This document shows, piece after piece, positions 14,301 through 25,545 of a stretch of 64,000 nt of DNA. Within the stretch, counting starts at the first letter, position 1. The number at the start of each line of letters is the position of its first letter. The notes under the pieces are model-generated. The model was not told where the DNA came from and ran no database searches. It saw only the letters and a list, made by a program, of their open reading frames with translations. The translations under genes and the position numbers were made by a program. This DNA comes from Amaranthus tricolor (Eukaryota > Streptophyta > Magnoliopsida > Caryophyllales > Amaranthaceae): positions 22,954,787 through 23,018,786 of the forward strand of contig NC_080061.1 of the NCBI RefSeq assembly GCF_026212465.1. Direction: 5' to 3'.

Positions 14301-16962
14301 GTTGTATTTTTAAAGGATTTTTTTTTTGCTTTTTTAGCACTTTCTCGCATAAAACTGTTCAAACTTGGTTTGTTTTGCACAAAACATAGCACCCAACACT
14401 ATTTAGTTTATATTATTGTGTTTAAATGGTTAGACTCGAAAACAATAGTCATGTACTTGAAATTACGTGCTAAGTTCCTTTTTTAATGTTTTTAATATTT
14501 TTTTGGCACTTTCTCGCATAAACTGATTCAACCTTTGTTTGTTTCACGCGACACCAACCGCTCAACACTATTTGGTATAAATTATTGTGGTTAAATGGTT
14601 GGAATCGAAAACAATGGTCATATGCTTGAAATTACGTGCTAAGTAGTTTGTTTCAAGTTATTTTAGCATTTTTAGCACTTTCTTGCATAAAGTTGTTCAA
14701 ACTTGCCTTATTTTGCACGAAACATGGCATTAACATTGTTCAGTTTATATTATTGTGTTGACATAGTTATACTCGAAAACAATAGTCATGTACTTGAAAA
14801 TACTTGCTATGTTGGGTTTTTGATGTTTTTCATTTTTTTTTTGGTACTTTCTCGCATGAAGATGTTCAAACTTGGTTTGTTTCGCACGAAACCTAACACA
14901 TTAAAACATTTAGTATAAATTATTGTGTTGAAATGGTTTGAATCGAAAACAATATTTATATGCTTGAAATTACGTGCTAAGTTGTTTCTTTAAAGTTTTT
15001 TTTAGCTTTTCTAGCACTTTCTCGCATAAAGTTTTTCAAACTTGGTTTGTTTTGCACAAAACATGGCACCCAACACTATCTAGTTTATATTATTGTGTTG
15101 AAATGGTTAAACCCGAAAAAATTAGTCATGTACTTGAAATTACGTGCTAAGTTGTGTTTTTATTGTTTTTTATATTTTTTTGGCACTTTCTCTCATAAAG
15201 TGGTTCAAACTTGCTTTTTTTTGCACGAAACCTAGCACATTAAACCATTTGGTATAAATTATTGTGTTCAAATGGTTTGAATCGAAAACAATAGTATATG
15301 CTTGAAATTACGTGCGAAGTTGTTTCATTAAAGTTTTTTTTAACTTTTTTAGCACTTTCTCGCATAAAGTTGTTCAAACTTGGTTCGTTTTGCACGAAAC
15401 ATTGCAGCCAACACTATTTAGTTTATATTATTGTGTTCAAATGGTTAGACTCGAAAACAATAGTCATGTACTTGAAATTACGTGCTAAGTTACGTTTTTA
15501 ATGTTTTTTTAATTTTTTTGGCGTTTTCTTGCATGAAGTGGTTCAAACTCTGTTTGTTTCACACGAAGCCAACCACACAACACTATTTGGTATAAATTAT
15601 TGTGTTGAAATGTTTAGAATCAAAAACAGTAGTCATATGCTTGAAATTACGTGCTAAGTTGTTTTTTTGCATGAAGTGGTTCAAACTTGGCTTGTTTTTC
15701 ACGAAACATGACACCCAACACTATTCAGTTTAAATTATTGTGTTGACATGGTTATACTCGAAAAAAATAGTCATGTACATGAAAATACTTGCTAAGTTGT
15801 GTTTTTAATGTTTTTTATAATTTTTTTTGCACTTTCTCGCATAAAGTAGTTCAAATTTGGTTTGTTTCGCACGAAACATGGCACACAACACTATTTGGTA
15901 TAAATTATTGTGTTGAAATGGTTCAAATCCAGAACTATAGTCATATGCTTGAAATTACGTGTAGTTTCCATTTTATAATTTTTTTTGTTGCTTTTAGCAC
16001 TTTCTCGCATAAAGTTATTCAAACTTGGTTTGTTTTACACGAAACATGGCACCCAACGCTATTTAGTTTATATTATTGTGTTCAAATGGTTAGACTCGAA
16101 AACAACAGTCATGTACTTGAAATTACATTCTACGTTGAGTTTTTAATGTTTTTTATATTTTCTTGGCACTTTCTCGCATAAAGTGGTTGAAACTTTATTT
16201 GTTTCACACGAAACCAACCGCACAACACTATTTAGTATATGATTGAAATTATTATGTTGAAATGGTTAGAATCGAAAACAATTGTCATATGATTGAAATT
16301 ACGTGCTAAGTTGTTATTTTCATGTTATTTTAGCTTTTTTAGCACTTTCTCGCATAAAGTGGTTCAAATATGGTTTGTTTCACACGAAACCAACCGCAGA
16401 ACACTATTTGGCATAAATTATGGTGTTGAAATGGTTCGAATCAAGAACTACTGTCATATGCTTTAAATTACGTGCTAAGTTGTTTTTTTTATGTTTTTTT
16501 TTTAGCTTTTTTAGCACTTTCTTGGATAAAGTTGTTCAAACTAACCTTGTTTTGCACGAAACATGGCACCCAACACTATTCAGTTTATATTATTGTGTTG
16601 ACATGTTTATACTCGAAAACAATAGTTATATGCTTGAAATTACGTGCTAAGTTGTTTCTTTAAATTTTTTTAGCTTTTTAGCACTTTCTCGCATAAAGTT
16701 GTTCAAATTTGGTTTATTTTGCCCGAAACATGGAACCCAACACTATTTAGTTTATATTATTGTGTTGAAATGGTTAGCCTTAAAAACAATAGTCATGTAC
16801 TTGAAATTACGTGCTAAGTTACGTTTTTAATGTTTTTTATATTTTTTTGGCACTTTCTCGCATAAAGTGGTTCAATGTTTCTTTGTTTCACACGAAACCA
16901 ATACCACAATTCTATTTAGTATAAATTATTGTGTTGAAATGGTTAGAATCGAAAACAATAGT

Positions 16963-16967
16963 CATAC
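16963..16967. repeat. Target site duplication CATAC, left copy (Gypsy element)
   Basis: CATAC directly precedes the left LTR, and the identical 5 bp follow the right LTR at 34429-34433. Joining the flanks gives AGTCATACGCTTG, an ordinary satellite sequence (usual form AGTCATATGCTTG), so the integration point inside a monomer is exact. Confidence 0.95.
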
Positions 16968-17616
16968 TGTCATGGTATCACTTACCTAACTTATTTATTT
17001 ATTTAAATTATTAATGTCATTTTAGCTTAATGACCTTTGACCTTCTGGATTGACCTTGACTTTTAGTCAATGGGCCTTTCTGGATTCTCCCATCTCTTCA
17101 ATTGGCCCATAAACAAATAACCCATACAAAGCCCTTACTCCTTCCAAACAAATAACCTCCTATTTGACCTAACTTCCTACTCCCCCTCAATGCTTGGTTA
17201 TCCATCTTCCGTGGATAACAACTGCCCACTGCTCCCATGATCTTCAACCTCTCCTCTCTGAAGTAACTTCCTCCTTTACCATTATAAATAGGGACAACCA
17301 TCAGAGAGGAGGGGGACATCTGAAAATAATCCTCTTAAGTATCCTTACTCATACTCCACTTCATTAGCCTACCCAAATTCCAGTAACATCAACCACGGTT
17401 CTTGCTCTCAATTTATAATCATCTACTCCATATTCTCATTTCCACGTTCTAACTTGAGCGTCGGAGGGGTTTTCCGGGAGATCACCTCCCGAACAAGGCT
17501 AATGTGTTGTTTTGCAGGGATTCAAGTCGCTTTCTTCCACGAATCGCCGCTCCTGATAATGCTTCCACTTATAGTATTTCAAGTGTTTCCTACTTCCTTG
17601 TTTCATAACCGAAATA
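16968..17616 (+). repeat. 5' LTR of the Gypsy element (649 bp)
   Basis: Collinear with 33776-34428. Starts TGTCATGGTATCACTT and ends CCGAAATA, where the right copy keeps the canonical CA end (CCGAAACA). It holds a TATA box at 17283-17290, and transcription probably starts a few tens of bases downstream. A perfect 6-bp inverted repeat (CGGGAG/CTCCCG, 17475-17491) lies downstream and is disrupted in the other LTR. Confidence 0.95.
17283..17290 (+). promoter_or_regulatory. TATA box in Gypsy 5' LTR
   Basis: TATAAATA followed by GGGACAACC, conserved in the right LTR at 34091-34098. It is a plausible core promoter for the genomic RNA; no start site can be proven from sequence. Confidence 0.6.
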
Positions 17617-17617
17617 G

Positions 17618-17637
17618 TTTGGCGCCGTCTGTGGGGA
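17618..17637 (+). other. Primer binding site of the Gypsy element
   Basis: Beginning one base after the LTR, TTTGGCGCCGTCTGTGGGGA contains the TGGCGCC start and GGGGA end seen at tRNA-primed sites of plant Tat/Athila elements. It looks like an imperfect match to the 3' end of tRNA-Asp. The tRNA identity is from memory. Confidence 0.7.
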
Positions 17638-17651
17638 GTGAACAAAAAGCT

Positions 17652-19645
17652 ATGGCTCCCAAAAGAAATCCAACACACACCGCAACCGTGCACAGCACAG
17701 ATACAGACACTTCAGCGGGTCACACTAACAATCAAGCCGTGACTCGCCGTGATCTGGACATGCTAGCACGAAACCTCACTGCCGCCTTCTCCGAACAACT
17801 CCGCGCCGTCATAAATAATAACCCTGCTCAGCAACGAGTATTGGAAGACATGGCGGAGCAAATAAAGAATCTACAGGAACGAATCGAACCCCATAACGAG
17901 ATACCAAAATCCCATGAATCTCAGGATAGGAACTCGGGGATGTCACGTTCCAACAGAAGAAATAAGAAAAGAAGGGAGAGATCGAGGACACATACAAGCC
18001 TCAACAGAAGCGAATCCCAAAACGGGGAATCCAAAACCGCCTCTCGAGATGCTCGTACTTACCTGGAAAACAAGAAGCAGAGCGCGTTCGAAAGTGTCCA
18101 AGCATTGGTGGATAAAAGAAGGGAAGAAAGGAAGAAAGCGCAACTCACGAGATCTAGCCATCCCACTAGCCGCATCATAATGCCGCAGGATGAGACCGAC
18201 AAGAGTAACCTCCCCGAAGATCTTATGCCAATAATCTCTCCGCTGGCTCCGGAGATACTGAATACTCCCAACCCCGGGAAAATAAAGATCCTAAATATGG
18301 CGGCCTTCGATGGAACATCCTGCCCCGAGGAACACTTGATGGCATACAAAAACTTGATGTTGCTGTACTCCACCAACCTAGCATTGTGGTGCAAATTCTT
18401 CCCAACTACTCTCACAGGAGTAGCCTTGACGTGGTACACCTCTCTTCTAGGAAGAAGTATCCACACCTTTGCCCAATTAGAGAGCAAATTCCTGGGTCAC
18501 TTTGTGGCATCCAAAAGGCAGGAGAAATCAAACTTCCATTTGCTTAGCATAATGCAACTGGAAGGGGAATCCATATCATCGTATCTGAGGAAATTCCACG
18601 AGGCAGTGCTGGAGGTAACAGATTTGGAAGAATCAGTCGCCTTAAACGGCCTAATCAACGGAATGAAGGCTCAAAGGCTCAAGTTCCAGTTGGTCGAGAG
18701 TCAAGTAAAGACATACGCGGAGGCCATGAAGCAGTGTCAAAACTACGTCACGGCTTCCGAGATATGTCAGGCACATGATCCTAAAAAACGAAGGTCAGAA
18801 AAAAAGGATCTAATATCCTCCAATCATTCCTCAAGGAGCAGAGAGGAACATTCATCAAGGAGGGATAGAAACTACTTGCCGCGTCGTCCAGAACCTCTGT
18901 CAGATATGGGACCTCCACGATCCAGACACATATATGTCGCTGAAGGGGAGTCCAGAACGCGGAATCTACTAGATGGAGGTAACGATCCGCTGTTCAACCG
19001 GAACAGGAAGGACATATTCTTCGCCATCCGGGATCAGTTGCCAACTCCACCTCCTACTACCACCCCCTCTGATCGACGCAACTACAATCTATGGTGTGAT
19101 TACCACAAAGAACATGGCCACACTTTGGCCCAATGTCGCGAACTGAAGCGTATCCTACATCAGCAAGCCGACGAGGGGGAGCTATCAAGGTTCATCAATC
19201 GAAAAGACTATGGCACGAGAGGTGACGCGGAAAGAAGGCCTTGGAACCAGAAAAGAAACGAGGCTAGGCGCGAAAGTTCCAACACACAAGGAACCATCAA
19301 TATGATTTTCAGCGGCTACACCGAGCAATATCCAACAATCTGCGCCGCGAAAGACAGCGTCCATACTCTGTTCAAAGGACCCCCAAAAACCACCTACAGT
19401 GGGCCGATCATGAGATTTGATGCCACTACTTCCCAACCGTTGCAACAACCACACACTGATCCTTTAGTGGTTACCATCAAGATTGGGCAAATGATGGTTA
19501 GGCGAGTATTAGTGGATACCGGAAGCACGGTCGATCTTATAACGATGGAATGTCTAAGAAAAATGAAATTCGAAGAAAAGCACCTGCAACCCCTTGATAA
19601 ACATTTGATTGGGTTTGGGGGAAACCAGGTCATTCCAATGGGAAC
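17652..19645 (+). CDS. gag-pro: Gag-protease polyprotein, N-terminal part, cut by the nested Copia element
   Basis: Forms the virus-like particle and processes the polyprotein of the Gypsy element. The start is the ATG at 17652, 35 bp after the LTR; the frame is also open upstream into the LTR, but only through non-ATG codons. In order, by residue from this ATG: polar, basic N-terminus; retrotransposon Gag core about 210-390 (AFDGTSCPEEHL, ALTWYTSL, YLRKFHEAVLEV); charged Arg/Ser-rich linker; zinc-knuckle-like CDYHKEHGHTLAQC at about 540-555; retropepsin with catalytic D622 in VDTGSTVDLI. Native coding ends at 19645. The open frame runs to 19691 only by reading into the Copia LTR, adding an unrelated tail. 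The rest of the protease resumes in the same frame at 30254. Without the insertion the ORF would have 771 codons including the stop, with no other break seen. Confidence 0.9.
19641..19645. repeat. Target site duplication GGAAC, left copy (Copia element)
   Basis: GGAAC precedes the left Copia LTR and recurs exactly at 30249-30253 after the right LTR. It lies inside the protease coding sequence of the Gypsy element. Confidence 0.95.
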
Positions 19646-20894
19646 TCTAGGAATGCTAATGGATGATCGAATGCAACAAGAGGGGGGGTGAATTGTTGTG
19701 TAGTAGGTTTAAGATTTTTGACTCTAATTTTTGCGGAATTGTATTAAGTAAAGAACAAAACTTAAACTCAAAAACGAAAAGAAAAATAATAAAGGAGACA
19801 AAGATTTTATGTAGAAACCTTCTTGGCCTAATAAGAAGGAAAAACCACGACCCCCCGGGATTTCAAAATTCTCACTATGTTAAGGCAATCAATTACAATT
19901 ACACAAAACAATGTTTGCTTCACTTGAAGCTTCTCAATTCTCTAAATGCTTCACTCAAAGCTTCTCTACTTAGGCCTACTTCTCTTCTCTTCTCTTTCTC
20001 TCCTTCTCTTTCTCTTCTCTCGATTCTATTCTCTATTCCCTTAAACTTCCCATAAGTCTAATTACAACAAAGCACTCAATTACCCTTTACAAGGCCAATT
20101 CTCATTAAGATTAAAATTAAGTAGTTGCTCAAGAAAAATATAATGAATTAATTGGCATTCAAAAACAAAAAATATTTTTCTTTGAATAATCTCCCTTAAA
20201 TGGACACTCTCTATTCTTATCCGCTTAACCGTAGCTTCCCTCTTTTATAAAGGGAATAGCCGTCAGTGCACTCAGCCCACGTTCTCCATGAGATGCACTT
20301 ATCCCACGACTTCCATAAACTTACTTGCTCCCAAAGAAAGTGGGAAGTTAGTTGAAAGTAGGAGTGGAACATAACTGCTGTACGGTTAATATTACATGGG
20401 TTAAAGGAAGATCCTAAAATGTAGGAGACTAATTCAAAGTAGAGAACAAGTCTCTTGGATGTCCGAGTTTATAAGAGATAAACAAGGAATTAGTCTTCTC
20501 CATGTTTTTAGGCGTATTAAAAATATTTTGCCAATTAATAAATAAATTTAATTAAGCAACTAATTAAATTTTAACCTCTTACATTAACTAAAAACAGAAA
20601 ACATAATTTTCGTAACTTCCAGTCAATGTCTTCTTCAGACCTGTATTGTGGGGAACAGCGCACTGTCTCCATCTACAACTTTCGTCAGGACTTCAACTCT
20701 AGGAACAGTAAACTGACTTCTAAAGCAATTGCCCAACTTCTTGGATATTTGAGACATGTACAACTTCCACGAATCAAGTCATAGGCTTCATCAACGATTC
20801 AAATTAAATCGGATATATACCTACAAAACAATCTCTAAAAATATGTTTGTTTATTTAAGAGTGAAGTCATCATCAAAACCTTAAGAGGCCAACA
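19646..20894 (-). repeat. 3' LTR of the Copia element (1249 bp)
   Basis: Collinear with 29005-30248. On the minus strand it begins TGTTGGCCTCTTAAGG and should end CCTACA. Here that outer end reads CCTAGA because the plus-strand TGTAGG is TCTAGG (second base, 19647), a mutated terminal dinucleotide. A minus-strand TATAAAAG lies at 20242-20249. Confidence 0.95.
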
Positions 20895-20909
20895 AATTCC
20901 CCCTTTTTG
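20895..20909 (-). other. Polypurine tract of the Copia element
   Basis: On the minus strand CAAAAAGGGGGAATT abuts the first base of the 3' LTR, the expected place for the primer of plus-strand DNA synthesis. The form TTTGATGATGACAAAAAGGGGGA is characteristic of Sirevirus tracts (recalled). Confidence 0.85.
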
Positions 20910-21635
20910 ATGATGGCAAACTTTATAAACAAACTTAAGTAAAATAGAGTAAAACAAATTTCTTAGAGCATACTAGAGATTAAAGCAACTCTAAATAACT
21001 TAGCAAATCAACTCGTTACAATATAATTTACCAAGCATTCACAATAAAACAGTTTACTCCATAATATCAAATATGTTTTCAAAACTTTCAAAATTAATTA
21101 ACCTAAAACTTAAATAAAATAAACTAAGTTAAACTAAAATAAACTGACATAATAACTAACATAATTAAACTAACACACATTGTTAAATAATTTCAATCAG
21201 AAACATTTTGAGAACAGATGCACAAGAAAAATAAATATCCTCAAAAACTTAGCAACACAGATGATCACTAAACATAGAATCAATATAAATCAACCAAGAT
21301 ATGTAACTATGTATTCACTTCTCCTCTTAAGTTTGTGCATAATCTTCCCCATTTTGTCATCAATCAAAAAGAATTGGGAGTTATCAAAACTCAGCACAAA
21401 CCAAATAGATTTGTTAGTGATGAAAACAAGAAACAATAATGAAAGCAAGCACCATAAAAGTAATCAAACCTGCAAATAGTCAATTGTCACAGACCATGAA
21501 AATAAAAACAAAGAAAGAAAAGTAGCAATTGTTCCAAGGTACATCAACAATGTACCCCAGATGGTACAAACTAAAAGGTGAAATTGTTTGTGAAATGTAA
21601 CAGCCAATCAAATCTTAAAAACATAGGGAGAGGGT
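20910..21635 (-). other. Copia 3' untranslated region with a second polypurine-like motif
   Basis: AT-rich stretch between the extra ORF and the 3' LTR with no convincing coding frame. At 21344-21371 the minus strand reads ATTGATGACAAAATGGGGAA, resembling the real polypurine tract next to the LTR. Multiple tract-like motifs upstream of the 3' LTR are a recalled feature of Sireviruses. Confidence 0.6.
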
Positions 21636-23345
21636 TCAAGGGGCAGTCTTTTCTTCGTTTACATATTCGGTCTGCACTTCTACTGTATCCAACTTTGCAC
21701 CAAGACGATGCTCCATCATGGTCAGTTGATCAACAATTGAAGCGAGTGAGACACGAACTTCATCTTGAAAAGTACTGAATTGAGACTGTAGATCATTAAG
21801 CTTGGAGAGAACAGAATGTGAAGATGCTGTAGGAATAGGATCAGCACAACCAATACCAGGAGATGATGGAAATTATGGTGGTGTAAAGTGAATAGGTGAT
21901 GGAGGTGGTGATGAAGTTTGATTTGGTGGTGGAGTGGTTGGCTTGGGTGAGAGAGGTTCGTTTAAAGTAGGCTCAGGAATGGTTTCAGAAGTGATATCAT
22001 CAACCGTTGCAGCCTTTCGTTTTGAAGCAAGCCTCCTACTCTTCCTTTGAATAGCTTTACCCTTCCTCAATGCAATCACAACCTCTTCATCACTGGAATC
22101 ATGACAGAGATCATGAGGCACTTCTTCTCCTAAAGCTACTTCCTCTCCTTGTTCCCCCTCAGTTCTTGTCCCCTCCTCTTGTTCCTCTTCTTCAGTGGGA
22201 ACAGACCCTTGTTCTTCCTTTTCTACTACTTCTTCTTTTTCTTTTTCTTTTTCTTTTTCCTCTTCTTTTTCCTCTCCTTTTTCTTTCTTTATTTTTACTT
22301 CTTTTTCAATTTCTTCTTCTTCTTCCTCCATTTCCTCCTCATCAGAACCTACATCAATTACTTCTTCTGATTCATTTATTAACACCCCTTCATCGTTTAA
22401 TTGGAGATGCAAATTTTTCAGACACCGTGCACCAATTTTCATATTGGGACCCATTGAGAACTCCAGCCCATCCAATGGTACACCAAACTTTCTGAAAATC
22501 CAAGTCAACAGCCCCCCATAACCAACAAAATTTTTCTTCTCAATACAATCAGACAAATGCGATATCATCAATGACGGAAAATTTATCTTTATGTGGTTAT
22601 CCATGCAATAAATTAAAGTTGCATCACGTAGACTCACCTTACTCCTCTTAGAGTTTCGGGGCAAGATGAATCTTCGTGCTACATTATAGAGTAATTTATG
22701 CAATGGAGATAAGACATTGTGACTGATTTTACCTCTTTTTTGTTCAACCCCTAAAAACTTAAAAATTGTCTTTTCATTAATTCCAGAGAAAACTATTTTT
22801 GTACCAACGCAATATGTATCAAAACCAACATTAGGAACACTAAACCATTCCCCCAACAATGCACTGTTAAATTCTATTTTGATGTTCTTGACACTACTAG
22901 AACACGTCCCACAATCATTTGAGAAATTTGAAATGAATTCTCGCATTAGATTTGGAAAAATGGAATTGCAACTAAAATTTGTCATCAAAATCTCCCATTC
23001 TTGATTTTGTAAAATGTCATGCAATTTAGGAAAATACGTAGAATCATACCAGTACTTGTCTAACCCAAATCCTACAGACATTTCTTTTGCAACTTCTTCA
23101 GCACTATTAGGATCAGCAAGCTTCGAACGTTTGACTACTTTGGAAGATGATCCACCTTTTGGTGATGAGATCTTGCGTTTTGTACCAGTAGGTTCAGTAG
23201 ATTGTTTGGGTGATGTATTTGTGGTTTCTTTGGTGGTGAGTGGTGCAGCATCCAGTAATGGTGGAGGATGAACCACTCTCAGAGGTTTTGGCTGTGATTG
23301 TTTACGGGATTTAGGGGTTTTCTTTGAGGAACTTGGGGTTTTCAT
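21636..23345 (-). pseudogene. Extra ORF of the Copia element, between pol and 3' LTR, with an internal stop
   Basis: The open frame from the ATG at 23345 gives 490 residues, ending at a TAA at 21873-21875. The same frame then stays open for 78 more codons to a TGA at 21636-21638, so the TAA is probably a nonsense mutation. Segments: basic Ser/Lys/Pro-rich N-terminus (1-80); folded-looking core about 92-315 (VGFGLDKYWYDS, LLGEWFSVPN, LLTWIFRKFGVPLDGLEF); Glu/Lys-rich acidic tract 325-400; basic, NLS-like RKGKAIQRKSRRLASKRK near 427-444; proline-rich 455-490. After the stop comes a predicted helical segment (LSKLNDLQSQFSTFQDEV). The core resembles the plant family often labelled 'putative plant transposon protein'. 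I see no signal peptide or membrane segment, so an Env-like role is not supported. Function unknown. Confidence 0.75.
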
Positions 23346-23880
23346 TTTGAAGTGTTGAATAGATTGAGAGATAGGGAGGAGGACGGTTTCTTGAAGAGGA
23401 ATTGAGAAGGCGTGTGAAGTGTGAAGTAAGAGAAGGGTTTAATAATGTGATGAAATGACGGTTTCCTTAAGTCCAATCCCTTTAATGCTCTAATCATAGC
23501 GTTTGATATGGAAATATTTCGAAGAGATGGGATTGAAAACCGTTTCCCATTATTTTTATTTTAAGTTGGCCGTAAAAAAATGTGAAATATGAAAACAAAA
23601 TATGAATAAATAAAATATGAATATGAATATTAAAATAAAATATGAAAACAAAATAGAAAAATGATGAATTAAGAAAAAAAAAATTATAAAGAAAATAACG
23701 AACATATTGCTGTGGTCTGATCAAACTAACAACATGCAAACAAGAAAATATTCATAGTACAAACTTCATTACGTGTTTACCTGATCCATGCAATAATTGA
23801 TTTTCAATCAAAATTTTGAGGTTGATTCCTGACCCTCTTTTTTTTCATGATGCTTCATTGGAAATTTTATGCAACCAACT
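23346..23880 (-). other. Copia spacer between RNase H and the extra ORF
   Basis: A 535 bp AT-rich interval. The short open frames in it are low-complexity and match nothing I recognise. It may hold the leader of a separate transcript for the extra ORF, but no splice or promoter signal is clear. Confidence 0.5.
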
Positions 23881-24285
23881 TTAGTGGAGCTTGATCATAC
23901 CAAGTTCCAATCTCATCTTTTCATATTGTTCCCTTGGAAGCGGTTTGGTTAGAATGTCTGCAACTTGTTCATTAGTATTGACATGCTTTAATACAATATT
24001 TTTGTGTTCTACGTTATCCTTAAGGAAATGATGTCTAATATGTATATGTTTAGCTCGTGAATGATACACTTGATCTTTAGATATACATATGGCACTGGTA
24101 TTATCACAATAAATAGGAACACATTCAAATTTAATACCAAAATCTCTTAGTTGCTGTTTTATCCAAAGCATTTGGGAACAGCAAGCTGCTGCTGCCACGT
24201 ATTCAGCTTCGGCTGTGGATAATGCAACCGTGTTTTGTTTCTTGGAACTCCATGAAACTAAACAAGAGCCAAGAAATTGTACCAT
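23881..24285 (-). CDS. Copia RNase H domain (pol C-terminus, frameshifted from RT)
   Basis: Degrades the RNA strand of the RNA/DNA hybrid during reverse transcription. Copia RNase H landmarks: [20 protein letters not shown] with the conserved glutamate, IYCDNTSAI with the aspartate, [13 protein letters not shown] and the terminal [13 protein letters not shown]. The usual acidic residue in KHI(D/E)IRHHF is His here, which may impair catalysis or be a lineage variant. The reading frame is separated from RT by a length change in an A-run at about 24298-24304, so the ATG at 24285 is incidental and this is the tail of the polyprotein. Stop at 23881-23883. Confidence 0.85.
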   Translation of the reverse strand: MVQFLGSCLVSWSSKKQNTVALSTAEAEYVAAAACCSQMLWIKQQLRDFGIKFECVPIYCDNTSAICISKDQVYHSRAKHIHIRHHFLKDNVEHKNIVLKHVNTNEQVADILTKPLPREQYEKMRLELGMIKLH

Positions 24286-25343
24286 ACCTGACGTGCTTTT
24301 TTTCTATTAACTAGATCACCTGCATAATCTGCATCACTAAAACCTTTTAAATCAAAAACATCACTTTTAGGATAAAATAAGGACAAGTCGTCTGTTCCCT
24401 TCAAATATCTTAAAATTCGTTTGACTGCCGTGAGATGTGATTCTTTAGGATTTGATTGAAATCTAGCACATAAACCAACACTAAATGAAATATCGGGTCT
24501 ACTTGCAGTTAGATATAATAAGGAAGCTATCATGCCTCGATACATTGTTTGATCTACGTTAGTTCCTTTTAGGTCTTCATCTAATCTAACATTTGTAGAC
24601 ATGGGTGTATGGTTGGTTTTAGCATTTGTTAGACCATATTTCTTTAGAAGTTCTTTTATATATTTTTGTTGATGAATGAAGATACCATTTTCGGTTTGTT
24701 TAATTTGTAACCCAAGGAAGAAATTTAGTTCTCCCATCATGCTCATTTCAAATTCTATGCCCATTAGGTTAGCAAATTCTTTACATAATAAATCATTAGT
24801 GGCACCAAAAATAATATCATCAACATAAATTTGAACAACCAAAATATTAGAACCTTTATTCTTAAAGAACAAGGTTTTGTCGATTTTTCCTCTTACAAAG
24901 TTATTTTGAATCAAAAACTTTGAAAGTCTTTCATACCATTGCCTAGGAGCTTGCTTCAAGCCATATAGGGCTTTATCAAGCTTGTAGACATGATCAGGAC
25001 AAGAGGTATTTTCAAAACCTGGGGGTTGTTCAACAAAAACTTCTTCATCAAGAAAGCCATTTAAAAAAGCACATTTCACATCCATTTGATATAATTTAAA
25101 ATTCATGAATGCAGCAAAAGAAATTAAAATTCTAATAGCCTCTAACCTTGCTACCGGAGCAAATGTCTCAGTATAATCAATACCTTCTTGTTGATTGTAC
25201 CCTTTGACCACGAGTCTTGCTTTGTTTCTTACAATTATTCCATGCTCATCTAGCTTATTCCGAAATACCCATTTCAAACGAATTACTTTCTTGCCTTTTG
25301 GTTTGGGTTCTAAGTGCCACACTTTATTTTTTTTCAAATTCAT
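24258..25343 (-). CDS. Copia reverse transcriptase domain
   Basis: RNA-directed DNA polymerase of the Copia element. Motifs by residue in this open frame: [11 protein letters not shown] near 25, [17 protein letters not shown] (41-57), [12 protein letters not shown] with catalytic D88, [12 protein letters not shown] (126-137), YVDDIIFG with catalytic D175-D176, then the connection to RNase H ([34 protein letters not shown]). Both ends are artificial. The N-terminus is cut by an extra base in an A-run at about 25327-25334. The C-terminus runs out of frame after NRKK, ending in an unrelated tail. All three catalytic aspartates are kept, so damage is by frameshift rather than loss of active-site residues. 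Confidence 0.92.
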   Translation of the reverse strand: MNLKKNKVWHLEPKPKGKKVIRLKWVFRNKLDEHGIIVRNKARLVVKGYNQQEGIDYTETFAPVARLEAIRILISFAAFMNFKLYQMDVKCAFLNGFLDEEVFVEQPPGFENTSCPDHVYKLDKALYGLKQAPRQWYERLSKFLIQNNFVRGKIDKTLFFKNKGSNILVVQIYVDDIIFGATNDLLCKEFANLMGIEFEMSMMGELNFFLGLQIKQTENGIFIHQQKYIKELLKKYGLTNAKTNHTPMSTNVRLDEDLKGTNVDQTMYRGMIASLLYLTASRPDISFSVGLCARFQSNPKESHLTAVKRILRYLKGTDDLSLFYPKSDVFDLKGFSDADYAGDLVNRKKARQVWYNFLALV

Positions 25344-25539
25344 TTAATTCATCTTGCATGGCTACTATCCATTCGGAATCCTTTAGAGCTTCTTCGTGAT
25401 TTTTGGGTTCAAGTGATGATAGGAACGCAAAGTGTGCACAAAAGTTTCTCAGTTGGGATCTGGTTTGTGTTCCTTTATTCATATCACTTATAATCAGATC
25501 AAGAGGATGATAACTTATGTATTTCCAAGGTTTAGGCAC
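25324..25539 (-). pseudogene. Linker between Copia integrase and RT, isolated by a stop and a frameshift
   Basis: About 70 codons matching the usual pol segment between integrase and RT ([54 protein letters not shown]). It is in frame with the integrase ORF, separated only by a TGA at 25546-25548. It is out of frame with RT because of an A8 run. Its apparent start is a GTG and has no meaning as an initiation site. Confidence 0.8.
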
Positions 25540-25545
25540 AAATTC

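Larger units (their letters stand above)
1..16967. repeat. Satellite array, left flank, ~170 bp monomers in alternating A/B types
   Basis: Tandem array with a period of about 169-172 bp, measured from the recurring anchor GTGTTGAAATGG (for example near 52, 221, 390 and 562). Two monomer types alternate, giving a ~340 bp dimer. B-type has a T-run then AGCTTTTTTAGCAC, CATGGCACCCAACAC, AGTTTATATTATTG and TTAGACTCGAAAAC. A-type has CGTTTTTAATG, TTTTTTGGCAC, CACATAAAACTATTTGG, GGTATAAATTATTG and TTTGAATCGAAAAC. Monomers are diverged by substitutions and small indels, and no long-range order covers the whole block. The plus strand is strongly T-rich. Open frames here shift at every monomer (170 is not a multiple of 3) and are not genes. 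Confidence 0.95.

Noticed and set aside
436..16663. Dozens of 60-130 residue open frames in the left satellite, such as 15789-16181
   Set aside because: They are translations of the ~170 bp repeat, change frame each monomer, vary in start and end, and have no consistent protein or initiation context.
17475..17491. Perfect CGGGAG/CTCCCG inverted repeat in the Gypsy 5' LTR
   Set aside because: Only 6 bp arms, and not kept in the other LTR, so a regulatory role is not supported.
17499..19633. Minus-strand open frames under the Gypsy Gag
   Set aside because: Shadows of the real plus-strand Gag-protease frame, which carries the recognised domains.
19663..20055. Open frames in both Copia LTRs (19663-20055, 29022-29409)
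   Set aside because: They lie in LTR DNA, antisense to the element, and match no known product.
22070..22521. Plus-strand open frames rich in Leu, Phe or Ser
   Set aside because: Antisense to the Glu/Lys-rich tract of the extra Copia ORF; composition is an artefact of the GAA/GAG repeats.
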